NCBI GenBank assembly: GCA_023362775.1
Contig: JALMGJ010000002.1
Location: 107,811,981-107,875,980, forward strand
Direction of reading: 5' to 3'
DNA length: 64,000 nucleotides
DNA from: Charina bottae
Taxonomy: Eukaryota; Chordata; Lepidosauria; Squamata; Charinaidae
In this document: positions 53,138 to 64,000 of the stretch, in pieces
Position numbering within the stretch: position 1 is the stretch's first letter
Layout of the letters: every line of letters begins with the position of its first letter
Position numbers and translations under genes: made by a program
Notes under the pieces: model-generated
The model's input: the letters and a program-made list of their open reading frames with translations, nothing else
What the model was told of the DNA's origin: nothing
Databases searched by the model: none

Positions 53138-56100
53138 GCAAAGGAGATCTCCAGCAAAGGAGATCGTTACCTCGTCGTGGTGCTGGAGCTTGAGCACCTC
53201 AAGGAAACCATGAGCTAAAACGTGAAGGGACACCCAAGACGGGAAGGTCGTGGCAGAGAGGTCAGACAAAATACGATCCCTGGGGAAGGTAATGGCAACC
53301 CACCCCAGTATTCTTGCCGTGAAAACTAAATGGATCAGTACAACCAGAGATAAGTTGGTATACCATCGGAAGATGGGACTCCCAGGTCGGAAGATGGTCA
53401 AAATGCTACTGGGGAGGAACAGAGGATAGGTTCAACTAGCACCAGATGTGATGACGCAGCTAGCTCAAAGCCGAAAGGACGGCTAGCAGCCGATGCTGCT
53501 GGTGGTGAACGACAAATCCGATGTTCTAAAGATCAACACACCATAGGAACCTGGAATGTAAGATCTATGAGCCAGGGCAAATTGGATGTGGTTATTGGTG
53601 AGATGACAAGATTAAATATAGACATTTTAGGTGTCAGTGAACTGAAATGGACTGGAATGGGTCACTTCACATCAGATGACCACCAGATCTACTACTGTGG
53701 ACAAGAGGACCACAGAAGAAATGGAGTAGCCTTCATAATTAATAATAAAGTGGCTAAAGCAGTCCTTGGATACAATCCAAAAAAACGATAGAATGATCTC
53801 AATTTGAATTCAGGGTAAGCCATTTAACATCACAGTGATCAGCACCTACTGGATAATACACCAAAAAGAGATGTTATTTTCATTACAGGAGACTGGAATG
53901 CTAAGGTGGGTAGTCAGAAGACACCTGGAATTACAGGTCAGCATGGTCTGGGAGAACAAAATGAAGCAGGACATAGGCTGATAGAATTTTGCCAAGACAA
54001 CTCACTGTGCATAACAAACACTCTCTTCCAACAACCTAAAAGACGACTTTATACATGGACTTCACCAGATGGTCGACACCGAAATCAGATGGACTACATC
54101 CTTTGCAGCCAAAGGTGGCGGACATCTATACAGTCGGTAAAAACAAGACCTGGAGCTGACTGTAGTTCAGATCACGAACTTCTTATTGCAAAATTTAGAA
54201 TCAGACTAAAGAGAATAGGGAAGACCCACAGATCAGTTAGATATGAGCTCACTAATATTCCTAAGGAATATGCAGTGGAGGTGAAGAATAGATTTAAGGG
54301 ACTAGATTTAGTAGATAGGGTCCCGGAAGAACGATGGACAGAAGTTCGCAACATTGTTCAGAAGGCAGCAACAAAAAACGTCCCAAAGAAAAAGAAAACC
54401 AAGAAGGCAAGATGGCTGTCTGCTGAGACACTGGAAGTAGCCCAAGAAAGAAGGAAAGCAAAAGGCAACAGTGACAGGGGGAGATATGCCCAATTAAATG
54501 CAAAATTCCAGAGGTTAGCCAGAAGAGATAAGGAATTATTTTTAAACAAGCAATGCGCGGAAGTGGAAGAAGGTAATAGAATAGGAAGGACAAGAGACCT
54601 CTTCCAGAAAATTAGAAACATCGGAGGTAAATTCCAGGCAAAAATGGGTATGATCAAAAACAAAGATGGTAAGGACCAAACAGAAGCAGAAGAGATCAAG
54701 AAAAGGTGGCAAGAATAAACGGAAGATCTGTATAGGAAGGATAATAATATTGGAGATAGCTTTGACGGTGTGGTCAGTGAGTTAGAGCCAGACATCCTGA
54801 AGAGTGAGGTTGAATGGGCCTTAAGAAGCATTGCTAATAACAAGGCAGCAGGAGACGACGGTATCCCAGCTGAACTGTTTAAAATCTTGCAAGATGATGC
54901 TGTCAAGGTGATGCATGCCATATGCCAGCAAATTTGGAAAACACAAGAATGGCCATCAGATTGGAAAAAATCAACTTATATCCCCATACCAAAAAAGGGA
55001 AGCACTAAAGAATGTTCAAACTATCTAACAGTGGCACTTATTTCACATGCCAGTAAGGTAATGCTTAAGATCTTGCAAGGTAGACTCCAGCAATTCATGG
55101 AGCGAGAATTGCCAGATGTACAAGCTGGGTTTAGAAAAGGCAGAGGAACTAGAGACCAAATTGCCAATATCCGCTGGATAATGGAGAAAGCCAGGGAGTT
55201 TCAGAAAAACATCTATTTTTGTTTTATTGACTATTCTAAAGCCTTTGACTGTGTGGATCACAACAAATTGTGTCAAGTTCTTGGTGGTATGGGGATACCA
55301 AGTCATCTTGTCTGCCTCCTGATGAATCTGTATAACGACCAAGTAGCAACAGTAAGAACAGAGCACGGAACAACGGGCTGGTTTAAGATTGGGAAAGGAG
55401 TACGGCAGGGCTGTATACTCTCACCCTACCTATTCAACCTGTATGCAGAACACATCATGCGACGTGCTGGGCTTGAGGAATCCAAGGCTGGAGTTAAAAT
55501 CGCTGGAAGAAACATTAACAATCTTAGATATGCAGATGATACCACTTTGATGGCTGAAAGCGAGGAGGAGTTGAGGAGCCTTATGACGAAGGTGAAAGAA
55601 GAGAGTGCAAAAGCTGGGTTGCAGTTAAATCTCAAAAAAACCAAGATTATGGCAACCAGCTTGATTGATGACTGGCAAATAGAGGGAGAAAAAGTGGAGG
55701 CAGTGACAGACTTTGTATTTCTAGGCGCAAAGATTACTGCAGATGCTGACTGCAGCCAGGAAATCAGAAGACGTCTACTTCTTGGGAGGAGAGCAATGGC
55801 AAATCTTGATAAAATAGTTAAGAGCAGAGACATCACACTGACAACAAAGGTCCGCATATTTAAAGCAATGGTATTCCCCGTAGTAACCTATGGCTGTGAG
55901 AGCTGGACCATAAGGAAGGCTGAGCGAAGGAAGATAGATGCTTTCGAACTGTGGTGTTGGAGGAAAATTCTGATAGTGCCTTGGACTGCAAGAAGATCAA
56001 ACCAGTCCATACTCCAGGAAATAAAGCCAGACTGCTCACTTGAGGGAATGATATTAAAGGCAAAAGTGAAGTACTTTGGCCACATAATGAGAAGACAGGA

Positions 56101-56307
56101 TACCCTGGAGAAGATGCTGATGCTAGGGAAAGTGGAAGGCCAAAGGAAGAGGGGCCGACCAAGGGCAAGATGGATGGATGATATTCTGGAGGTGACTGAC
56201 TTGACTGTGGGGGAGCTGGGGATGGCGATGGCCGACAGGAAGCTCTGGCGTGGGCTGGTCCATGAAGTCACGAAGAGTCGGAAGCAACTGAACGAATAAA
56301 CAACAAA
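53138..56307 (+). mobile_element. BovB LINE, longest 5' end in the window, 11-bp TSD
   Basis: 3.17 kb on the + strand between AATCTCACCCA repeats (53127-53137 and 56308-56318), inside L1. The first bases contain a short direct duplication (CAGCAAAGGAGATC at 53136-53149 and 53152-53165). The 3' end is AACGAATAAACAACAAAAAT. Confidence 0.93.
53330..56299 (+). pseudogene. BovB endonuclease-reverse transcriptase, damaged
   Basis: Aligns throughout with the intact ORF at 43829-46861. Lesions: TAA at codon 8 (53351-53353); one extra A in the A run at about 53779-53785 that shifts the frame; a 64-bp deletion at about 53840 that shifts it back; and TAT to TAA at 54716-54718. After that the frame 54770-56299 is open for 509 codons with FIDYSKAFD, GVRQGCILSP and RYADD blocks all present. 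The endonuclease keeps GDWNAKVGSQ and SDHELL. The copy cannot make a full protein. Confidence 0.92.
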
Positions 56308-58045
56308 AATCTCACCCATTCTTTAATCCACATTAGGTTACAAGCTTCATAATATAATTGTAAATCTGGGAGTCCTAATCCTCCTCTTTCTTTAGCATCT
56401 TGTAATAATTTGTATTTTATTCGTCGTTTTTTCCCTTGCCATATAAATTTTGATAATTCTCTTTGCCATGATTTAAATGTATTGTCTGTAATCAGTTTTG
56501 GTATTGCTTGGAATAAAAATAATATCCTGGGTAGTACATTCATTTTAATTGTTGAAATTCTTCCTTTTAAGGATAGATGTAATTTTCCCCACTTTTCTAA
56601 ATCTTGTTTAATTTCTTTCCATAGTTTTACATAGTTGTTTTGGAATAGGTCGTTATTTTTTCTTGATATTATTATTCCTAGATATTTGGTATTTTTTACA
56701 TTTTTAAATCCTGTTTTGTTTTCTAATAATTCTTGTGTTTTTCGATTCAAATTTATATTTATCATTTTTGTTTTATGTTTGTTGATTTTAAGTCCTGCCA
56801 ATTTTCCAAATTCTTGTACAATTCTCATTAAGCGTTCGATAGATTCTACTGGGTTTTGTATTATTAATGCTATATCATCTGCGAAGGCCCTTAATTTAAA
56901 GCTTTCTTTTTTTATCTTAATCCCTTCTATTTTTTCATCCTCTCTGATATCATTTAGCAAAATTTCCAGTACCAATATAAATAATAAGGTTGAGAGTGGA
57001 CACCCTTGCCTTGTTCCTTTTTCGATTTTAAATGTTTTTGTATATTCATCATTAATTATAATTTTTGCTTTCTGGCTTGTATATATTGCTTTAATTGCTG
57101 TCTTAAAAGGGGTTCCAAATTCCATGTAATCTAATGTCTTAAACATAAAGTCCCAGTTTAATCTATCAAATGCTTTTTCAGCATCTAGGAACAATAAAGT
57201 TATTTCTTTTTCATTATGTTTCTGTGCATATTCTATTACATCTAGAATTATTCTGATAATGTCTTTTATTTGTCTTTTTGGGAGAAAGCCACATTGTTCT
57301 TGCTTAATAATTTCTTGCATAACTCTTTTTAATCTTTCTGTTAGGATTAGTCTAAATAATTTATAATTGTTATTGAGTAATGATATGGGTCTGTAATTTT
57401 GGCATAGTGTTTTATCTTGACCCTCTTTTGGAATTAAAGTAATATTGGCTTCTGTCCATCATTTTGGTATTGGATTTCCCTTCATTATCAAATTTGCCAA
57501 TTCTTTAAATGGGGAGATAATTTGATCAGTGAAACACTTATAGTATCCAGCTGTAAATCCATCTGGTCCTGTCGCTTTTCCTGGTTTCATTTTTTTAATA
57601 GCATCTATAATTTCTTGTGTTGATATTGGTTCATTTAAAGTTAATTTCTGATTAGAAGTCATTTTAATGATTTTACATTTCCTCAAGTAGTCATCAACTT
57701 TCTCTATTACAATATCTTGTTTTTCATATAAAAATAGTTATGAAATGCCTTTTGAATTTTTGCATTCTCAGTGATTTCTATATTGTTTTCTCATATTTTA
57801 GAAATAATTTTTTCTTCTCAATTCTTTCTTAATTTATAAGCCAGCCATCTGCCTGTTTTATTTGCATACTCAAAGTTGTTTTGTTTGATATATCTCAATT
57901 TTAACTCAATTTCTTTAAGTGTAATCATATTTACCTGTTGTTGTAAAATTTTGATTTGATTGTTTATTTTAGAGTCTGAAGGTTTTTGCTGTAATTCTTT
58001 CTCTTTTATTTTAATTCCCTCTAAGATTGTTTGTAATTTAAACAA
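56308..58045 (-). pseudogene. L1 ORF2 segment 1 of 3: reverse transcriptase
   Basis: Minus frames 58045-57818, 57686-57459 and 57320-56319 read successively as linker (ANKTGRWLAYKLRK), GPDGFTAGYYK and LIPKE blocks, then EQCGFLPKRQ, FLDAEKAFDRLNW, GTRQGCPLS, AFADD (about 56886-56872) and KYLGI. Several stops and shifts lie between 57320 and 57830. L1 similarity ends at about 58045. Confidence 0.88.
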
Positions 58046-58255
58046 GCAATTAAGTAACGAGACAAATATATTAATCACAGTTAAGGAAATCGAGAACCAA
58101 ACCTCTTTTTTTTCCTTTTTTTTTGTTTGTTTCCCCTTTCACACACTTTTCTTTCTTTTCCTTGCACCCCGTTTAATTGTCTCAAGGTGTATGTAAGTTA
58201 TATGATATATGTTAAAAATTTTATACAATAAAGTATTTTTTTTAAAAAATGAATA
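58046..58255 (+). mobile_element. L1 3' UTR in inverted orientation to the adjoining L1
   Basis: A T/C-rich stretch (58107-58180), then GTTAAAAATTTTATACAATAAAG and T/A runs, matches the architecture of the L1 3' UTR (pyrimidine-rich block, then an AATAAA-type end). It points right, while the L1 ORF2 to its left points left. The pair may be one 5'-inverted insertion. Confidence 0.5.
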
Positions 58256-58319
58256 AAACAAATATAGGTGCCAGTGGCTTGATAGTCCCAATTTTTTTTC
58301 CAGAAAAAGCAGCATTTAG

Positions 58320-58865
58320 CAGCCTCTAGTAGGCCACGAGAATGATGTTGATCCTCACCTCAGTGGGCTGTTCCATAGGAAGGAAGCTGCCACAAAGAAT
58401 TCCTTCCATTGGGCCATTTCCCATTATACATCCTGTGGTAGATATTCTCTGGCTATCTGGATCGGGTGGGTGGAATCTACTTGGGAAAGGTGGTCTGTTA
58501 GATAACCAGGCTATAAGTTATATAGAGCTTTAAAATTGGCAACCAGCATTTTGAATTGCATCAGAACTGTCTTTAAGAATAAAGGGATGACAAGGGCATG
58601 AGTGACTGTCCTAACTACATCTTGTTCTGGATAAAGAATAGGACATATAGTGCATCTCCCTTTGGACTCAGGATGGAGTTGTATAACTGAGTGTCATTAG
58701 CATATTAATGATACTTCATCCCAAATTGATAAATGACCTTGCCCAATGGTTTCAAACAGAAATTAAAGAGAATAGGAGAAAGGATGGAGTAACAGAACAC
58801 ATCAGGGCCTGACCTTTTCCAGTCCTCCATCACAGATTAGACAGTCCAGTCAGGTAGGATCCACA
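58320..58865 (-). pseudogene. Old L2-like LINE fragment
   Basis: + strand phrases such as GAGCTTTAAAATTGGCAACC, GGGCATGAGTGACTGTCC, GATGGAGTTGTATAACTGAGTG and AGAATAGGAGAAAGGATGGAGT run parallel to 60650-61330 of the L2-like element, so this is its minus-strand 3' UTR/ORF2 end, heavily mutated. Confidence 0.6.
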
Positions 58866-58869
58866 AGTG

Positions 58870-59205
58870 ATCACAGAGAACTCTGTCCCTTCGCAGAGGC
58901 TCCATCTATAGTATCTGCCCAGCCAAATTGACCTAGCAGGACTGCTGTGCTCTGGGTTCCTTCTATACAATGCCAACTATCAGGACTCCAAAATGCTCTA
59001 GCAGCACTTGCCCTCTGGAATAAGGTTCCCCCCAAGATCTGGATGGCCCTCATCTGCTAGTTTTTCAAATAGACTTGGAGATCTGGCTGTTCACTCAGGC
59101 CTTTGGTGAGGGTGAGTGAAGCCCTCTTTGGATTGTGTGGATCTGTTTCTCTTTCATTCCTGTCTGGTTGTTGTTACCCTTGCCAACTTTCCTCTCTCTA
59201 TATAT
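58870..59205 (+). pseudogene. LINE 3' end fragment
   Basis: The + strand gives ALALWNKVPPKIWMALIC followed by FFK and WRSGCSLRPLV. This is the terminal LWNxLPxxxRxxxxxxxFxKxLKTWLF region of L2/CR1-type ORF2. Only the last part is present. Confidence 0.5.
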
Positions 59206-59225
59206 ATACATATATTTAACGGTCT

Positions 59226-59910
59226 AAGGTAAAGGTAAAGGTTCCCTCGCACAGTCATGTCCGACTCTAGGGAGCAGTGCTTATCCCCGTTTCTAAGCTG
59301 AAGAGCTGGCGCTGTCTGAAGACACTTCTGCAGTCATGTGGCCAGATGTAAGGTCCCCCATCGGAACCTTCCACCCCAACACGTGCGCCAGACAATCCAC
59401 ATCGGGATACTGGCTGCAGGAGACAGAGAGGAGGAATGCGGCTAGCTGGAGAGCGATCGTTAACACCTGTCAATGTCAGACAACCCAATCATCTACGGCC
59501 GAGACAAGAGAGGCGCCAAGAAGGAAACTAACAGCACTGGCAATACACATTGAACTAAAGGGGGGAAACACAATAAAAATAAATCGTTTACCAAACCGGG
59601 GCATTCAGATCTTTACCGATATTAGGGCTTGTATGTTTCCTTAATAAAGTTCATTCCATTTCACTTAGCATGAGGAGCTTTCATTGGGACATAACACCCA
59701 GAGTCATCACACTGGCATGACACACGCAGAACCCTGTTACCTACCCACCAAACTGGTACCGATTCATCTACTTGCATTTGCATGCTTTCGAATTACTAGG
59801 TTGGCAAGAGCTGGGGCAAGTGCGGGAGCTCACTCCATCACGTGGTGCTCAGGTCTCAAACTGCCGAACTTGTGACCTTCCAATTGAAAAGCCTGGTGTC
59901 TTAGCCATCA
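59226..59910 (-). mobile_element. tRNA-derived SINE interrupted by an LTR-like insert
   Basis: Left part 59226-59345 (AGGTAAAGGTTCCC, CAGTCATGTCCGACTCTAGG, CTGTCTGAAGACACTTCTGCAGTCATGTGG) and right part 59712-59910 (GGCATGACACACGCAG to TTAGCCATCACGC) join as one SINE of the 5.9-kb family. Confidence 0.85.
59346..59711 (+). mobile_element. Probable solo LTR inside the SINE
   Basis: A 365-bp insert starting TGTAAGGTCCCC and ending GAGTCATCACA (TG...CA), with AATAAA at 59643-59648 about 65 bp before the end. The flanks are CCAG and CTGG. The uninterrupted SINE probably had CCGG here, so the two flanks look like one duplicated CCGG decayed by CpG loss in both directions. No coding content. Confidence 0.6.
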
Positions 59911-60356
59911 CGCACCCTCTTTTAATGGTCTATTGTTATATTTTTTCTTGTTTTTAATATTTTTTCTTGTGAGTCATCCAGAGTTGCTGGGAGTCAGGTG
60001 GCATGCAAATTTAATAAACAAACAAACTGCCTTGAGATTCACTGGCTCAAAAACCTCCCAGGCAATATCATAAGGTGTCAACTCTGTCATCTCTGACTAA
60101 GATTCCGTCCATGAGGCTTTCAACTCAGAGTAAATCTGAGCAAACTTATTTGTTTGTTTTTTTGTTTGTTTATTTATTTATTTATTTATTCGATTTATCA
60201 CCGCCCAACTCCCTCAAAGGGACTCTGAGCGGTTTACAATCCAAATATAAAGTTAAATAAACATTAAAATAGACAATTTAAAAATACAATAAATATAATA
60301 AAATCAAGATGGTAGTATCTTCTTTAAAACATTGGAAGGGCAATTCTAGGGCCATC

Positions 60357-60764
60357 CTAAGGTATTAGCCATCCCCAAGAGTTTATACTCCTCTTCCCGC
60401 CCCAGGCCTGTTGGCAAAGCCAAGTCTTGAGTTTTTTCCAGAAGTCCAGGAGCGAGGGGGACTGTCTTAACTCTGGGGGAAGAATATTCCACAGATTAGG
60501 CGCTACTGCAGAGAAGGCATGCTTCCGTGACCCCATTAGATGGAATTCTTTGACCGATGGGGTCCGTAGCATGCCTTCCCTGCATGACCGGATGGGACGG
60601 GACGATGTAATGGGGATAAGACAGTCCCTTAGGTAACCTGGTCCCATGCTATGAAGGGCTTTAAAGGTCATAACCAACACCTTGAATTGTACCCGGAAGC
60701 AAACTGGAACCCAGTGCAGCTCGTGTAACAATGGCGTTACATGTGTCCGATAAGGGACCTCCAA
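60357..60764 (-). pseudogene. L2-like ORF2 C-terminal remnant
   Basis: Minus frame with HVTPLLHELHWVPVCFRVQF, then FKALHSMGPGYLRDCLIP and VAPNLWNILPPELRQSPSLL to TWLCQQAW. It is the natural C-terminus of the ORF above, separated by stops and shifts at 60770-61120. The LWNxLPPxxR...F block is the standard ending of this LINE family. Confidence 0.8.
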
Positions 60765-61121
60765 GATAGATTGTGCAGCCGCATTCTGGATCAGCTAAAG
60801 CTTCCGGATATTCTTCAAGGGTAGCCCCATGTAGAGTGCATTACAGTAGTCTATATGTGAGATAACCAGGGCATGAGTGACCGTTCAAAGGGCCTCTCGT
60901 TCCAGGAAAGGTCGTAACTGGCGCACAACATGAAGTTGTTCAAAGGCCCTCCTGGCCACGATTGCCACCTGCTCTTTGAGCAGGAGTCGCGAGTCCAAGA
61001 GGACCCCCATGTTACGCACCGGGTCTGTCTGGGGCAGTGCCACCCCATCCAGAACTAAGGATGGCAATTTCCTAGATATCGAGGAGCCATTAATCTACAG
61101 CCACTCCATCTTACTAGGGTT

Positions 61122-63460
61122 CAGTCAAAGCCTGTTTTTCCCCATCCAGGCCCCTACAGCCCCCAGGCACTTGGACAGGGTAGAAACTGCATCACTTACT
61201 TCCCCCAGGATGGAGATGTATAATTGAGTATCATCAGCATACTGATGATATCTCACCCCATGGAGATGGATGATCTCACCCAGCGGTTTCATGTATATGT
61301 TAAAAAGGAGCGGAGAGAGTACCGAGCCCTGCGGGACTCCGCAAGAAAGGGCCTGCGGGCTGGATCTCTCGCTCCCAATCAACACTGACTGGAACCGGCC
61401 CTGGAGGAAGGAGGCGAACCAGCGCAACACAACGCCGCCCGCCCCCAACTCCCTGAGCCGCTCCAGAAGAATACCATGGTCGACAATATCGAAAGCCGCT
61501 GAGAGGTCAAGAAGAGTGAGGATGGATGCACTGCCTCCATCTCGCTCCCGCCAAAGATCATCCATAAGCGCGACCAATGCAGTTTCAGTCCCATGACCAG
61601 GCCTGAAACCTGACTTAAAGGGGTCCAGATAATCCGTTTCATCCAGAATCCTCTGGAGCTGCAACACCACCACCTTCTCAACCACCTTCCCCAAAAAGGG
61701 AAGGTGGGAGACTGGACAAAAATTATCCAGTACAGTAGGGTCCAGCAATGGTTTCTTGAGGAGAGGGCGTACCAGCGCTTCCTTAAAAGCTGGCAGAAAC
61801 ACCCTCTCCCCCAACGATGTATTAACCATCGTCTGGACCCAACTACAAGTCACCTCCCGAGCTGCTTTCACCAGCCCGGAGGGATATGGATCTAATTGAC
61901 AGGTGGTGGCATTTACAGTCCAGAGAACTCTGTCCACTTCCTCGGGTCTGACAGGCTCAAACCGTTCCCAGTTAACAAAGTAAGTACGTTCCCTGGGTAT
62001 CTCTTCAGTCTCTGTCTCACACTCGGAGTCTAACCCAGAGCGAATCCGAGCAATTTTATCCAGTAAATGCCCAGAAAATCCTTCCGCACGGCCCTGGAGA
62101 TGGATTTCCGACTCCCCTTTCCCTAAAAGGGATTGGGTAAGTTTAAACAGGGCCACTGGATGGCATTCTGCAGATGCAATAAGAGCAGAGAAACATTGAC
62201 GTTTTGCCGCTCTGATCGCCACAAGGTAGGCCTTAATAGCGGCTCTACCTGTGTTCGGTTGGTTTCAGTCTTTGTCTTCCTCCAGTGGTGCTCTAGGCAT
62301 CTCTTAATCCTCTTCAGAACCCTCAGCTCCTCCGTAAACCAGGGGGAGCTTCGGGCCCGACTAGACAAGAGAGGCCGCATAGGCGCGATCCTGTCCAAGG
62401 CCCCAGCCGCCTCTCTATTCCAGGTGGCTGCCAGGGCCTCCACTGGACCGTGCAGCAGATCTTCGGGTATAACCCCGAGCTCCTTCTGGAACCCTAACAG
62501 GTCAATCAGTCGCCGGGGGCAGACCAATCTAATAGGTCCAGCCTCCCTGAGGAGGGGAGCAGCATAGGAAAATCTCAAGGTCACCAGGGCGTGGTCTGAC
62601 CATGACAAAGGGGAAAGATGTAGCTCTCCTCTCAGATCACTTTGCCACTGCTCCGACAAGAAAACTAAATCCGGGGTGAGGCCACTATCTCGAGTCGGGT
62701 CCTGGATAATCTGGGACAGGCCCATGGTCGTCATGGTGACCATGAACTCCCAAGCCGCTTCTGAGGCCCACCCTGAGGGCAGATTGAAGTCCCCCAGGAC
62801 CATAAGCCTGGGGAACTCAACTGCCACCCCCGAGATGGCCTCCAGCAGCTTAGGGAGGGAGGTTGCCACGCAGGAGGGAGGCTGGTAGAATAGCAACACT
62901 CCCAACTGTTCATGAGAACCCAACTTGAATAACAAGGTCTCACACCCGGTAACTTGTGGAGCAGGGCCCCCGACGGCCACTAAAGACTCCCTGATGACAA
63001 CAGCCACTCCTTCTCCCCTGACCTGAAGTCTCAGCTGGTGCCAAACCTGAAACCAGGCTGGGCAAATCTCAGAGAGAGGAACGCCTCCCTCCGGGCTCAG
63101 CCAGGTTTCCGTAATACATGCCAGGTCTGCCCCCTCCTATAAAATCAGATTGTGAATGAGGGGGACCTTGTTATTAATTGACCTGGCATTACATAGCAAC
63201 AGCCAGAAATCAGGGCAACCACGCATCTGCTGACCAGGGCCTAGGTATGAGCACGGAGGGCTGGAACTCGCCACCGGTAATAAACACCGGGGGCACCTTC
63301 CCCTACAATGGCCCGCCCTCCGACTCCCATCATAATATCCCCTGCCCATCACCACCTCAATGGCTTGTCCCGCCCTGTAACCCCCAGAGTCTCTAAATCC
63401 ATTAGCCTCCACTCCAGGACTCCCGAGAACTCCGGTTGAAGATGGGTATCCCTCCATCAT
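61122..63460 (-). pseudogene. L2-like ORF2 endonuclease-reverse transcriptase, broken at three places
   Basis: The frame opens at 63460. The endonuclease begins FWLLLCNARSINNK, then hits a single in-frame TAG (63137-63139) before ADLACITETWLSPEGG. It continues with GDFNLP (about residue 72 after the 63007 ATG) and SDHALVTL. A frameshift near 62240-62220 leads into the frame ending 61125: EEVDRVL, CPVSHLPFLGKVVEKVVV, GFRPGHGTETAL, LLDLSAAFDIVDHGIL, GVPQGSVLSPLLFNIYM and YHQYADDTQLYIS. A TGA follows NRL at 61125, but LNPSKMEWL continues in frame, so the family ORF was longer; C-terminal blocks persist to about 60360 (HELHWVPVCFRVQFKVLVM). L2-clade elements encode such a single endonuclease-RT. 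This copy is inactive. Confidence 0.85.
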
Positions 63461-63830
63461 TCACCCAACTCACTCATACCCAATCAACACAAGTGATGAA
63501 GGACCCCCCAGGGTACCAGCTCAAGCTGTCGGCACTGATGGAGCCCAATCATCTCTCTCACATTCATTCACTCATTCATTCACCGCACCCCCTGACTTCT
63601 CTCACTGGTCAACAGGGGGCACTCCATACACTACCCCTCATCCCCTGACTTTCACTCAGGGGAATGAGTGTTCTCACTCTCTCCATACAAACTGATACCC
63701 CCTCTCACGTCTCTCACACCTGAGAGGGAGTAACAGTCACTTCATAGGGATGCCGATGGCCTATATTATATTAGGGATGTCAGAAGGGGATGGCCTCTGC
63801 CCTGGTAATCCGTAGCCCACACAACGTCGG

Positions 63831-64000
63831 AAATAGTTATTATATTCCTGCCCGTCACCCAATATTGTCTTGGTGTTACTGTGCCATTCATGAAAGCCAT
63901 GGCCAGGTGATCATAATTTACACTACATTCCTCTGGAAGGGCCTCTGGAGGGGCTGGTCTTTTTTATGTAATAATAAAAAGTTAATTAAATAGATATTTA
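63831..64000. other. No gene recognised
   Basis: Short right-edge stretch. I cannot tell whether it is L2-like leader or flank. Confidence 0.4.

Larger units (their letters stand above)
50950..58045 (-). mobile_element. L1 copy split by a Ty1/copia element and a BovB element
   Basis: Three minus-strand blocks, 50950-51542, 52600-53137 and 56308-58045, join end to end as one 5'-truncated L1 ORF2 of about 2.9 kb. Both interruptions carry their own TSDs. The 5' side stops inside the linker between endonuclease and reverse transcriptase. Confidence 0.88.
60150..63830 (-). mobile_element. L2-like LINE, nearly full length
   Basis: The minus strand runs from an uncertain 5' end (about 63.8 kb, where CpG-containing leader fades out) through ORF2 (63460-61125 and on) to a long 3' UTR. 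It ends ACCGCTCAGAGTCCC...GGGCGGTGATAAATC and AAAT repeats at about 60150-60190. It is higher in G+C than its surroundings. It is the reference copy for the many L2-like fragments in the window. Confidence 0.85.

Noticed and set aside
52574..53401. 275-codon minus frame as one protein
   Set aside because: It fuses the antisense BovB leader (53138-53401) with L1 ORF2. The junction is the TSD at 53127-53137.
50925..58045. TTTAAATTAC inverted repeats at both ends of the minus L1 as transposon termini
   Set aside because: Short AT-rich matches. The right one is coding L1 sequence (FKLQTILEG), so coincidence is the simpler reading.

Overview
The window is a repeat-dense, AT-rich piece of a vertebrate genome, most likely a squamate reptile (lizard or snake). 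The basis is the mixture of retroelements: an L1 lineage, an intact BovB (RTE) LINE, many L2/CR1-type LINE copies ending in AAAT-type tails, a tRNA-derived SINE whose 3' end shares sequence with BovB, a MIR/CORE-type SINE, a Penelope-like element, an R4/Dong-like fragment, Ty1/copia and other LTR elements, and hAT-type non-autonomous DNA transposons. The clade inference rests on remembered repeat families; species cannot be told. I see no convincing host protein-coding exon, tRNA or rRNA gene. Every long reading frame belongs to a mobile element.

Layout. 1-1.63 kb: L1 ORF2 remnant (+). 3.07-3.32 kb: inverted-repeat DNA element. 3.37-5.08 kb: 1.7-kb L1-mobilised element without ORF2, with a 16-bp target-site duplication (TSD). 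5.9-6.23 kb: SINE (-). 10.2-11.06 kb: CORE-SINE and a hAT-like element holding a LINE tail. 12.95-13.2 kb: CR1 end. 15.0-16.2 kb: Penelope-like remnant. 16.7-17.7 kb: L2-like remnant. 19.9-20.1 kb: BovB remnant of a ruminant-like type. 21.2-21.9 kb: L2-like 3' end. 22.29-28.65 kb: complete L1 (-) bounded by a perfect 17-bp TSD, with ORF1 intact and ORF2 broken by one frameshift at an A8 run. 29.6-30.0 kb: LINE tails. 30.49-31.06 kb: hAT-type element carrying a 39-bp minisatellite rich in CCAAT/E-box/GC-box motifs. 32.3-33.3 kb: CORE-SINE and an L1-like end. 35.5-40.3 kb: several LINE 3' fragments, including an R4-like end beside a TA microsatellite and an L2 copy split by a solo LTR. 42.3-42.6 kb: second hAT member. 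42.8-46.9 kb: two BovB copies, one with an intact 1010-codon ORF. 50.5-58.25 kb: a nest in which an L1 was hit by a Ty1/copia element and by a 3.17-kb BovB. 58.3-60.1 kb: LINE fragments and a SINE split by an LTR-like insert. 60.15-63.8 kb: nearly complete L2-like LINE (-).

How the pieces relate. L1, BovB and L2-like LINEs are the copying machinery. The ORF2-less 1.7-kb element has L1-type ends and was probably mobilised by L1. The tRNA-derived SINE shares a 16-nt 3' motif with BovB and was probably mobilised by a BovB lineage. Long stretches between elements (6.8-10.2, 11.5-12.9, 17.7-19.9, 31.2-32.3, 33.3-35.5, 40.3-42.3, 46.9-50 kb) hold no gene that I can support. They look like intergenic or intronic DNA.
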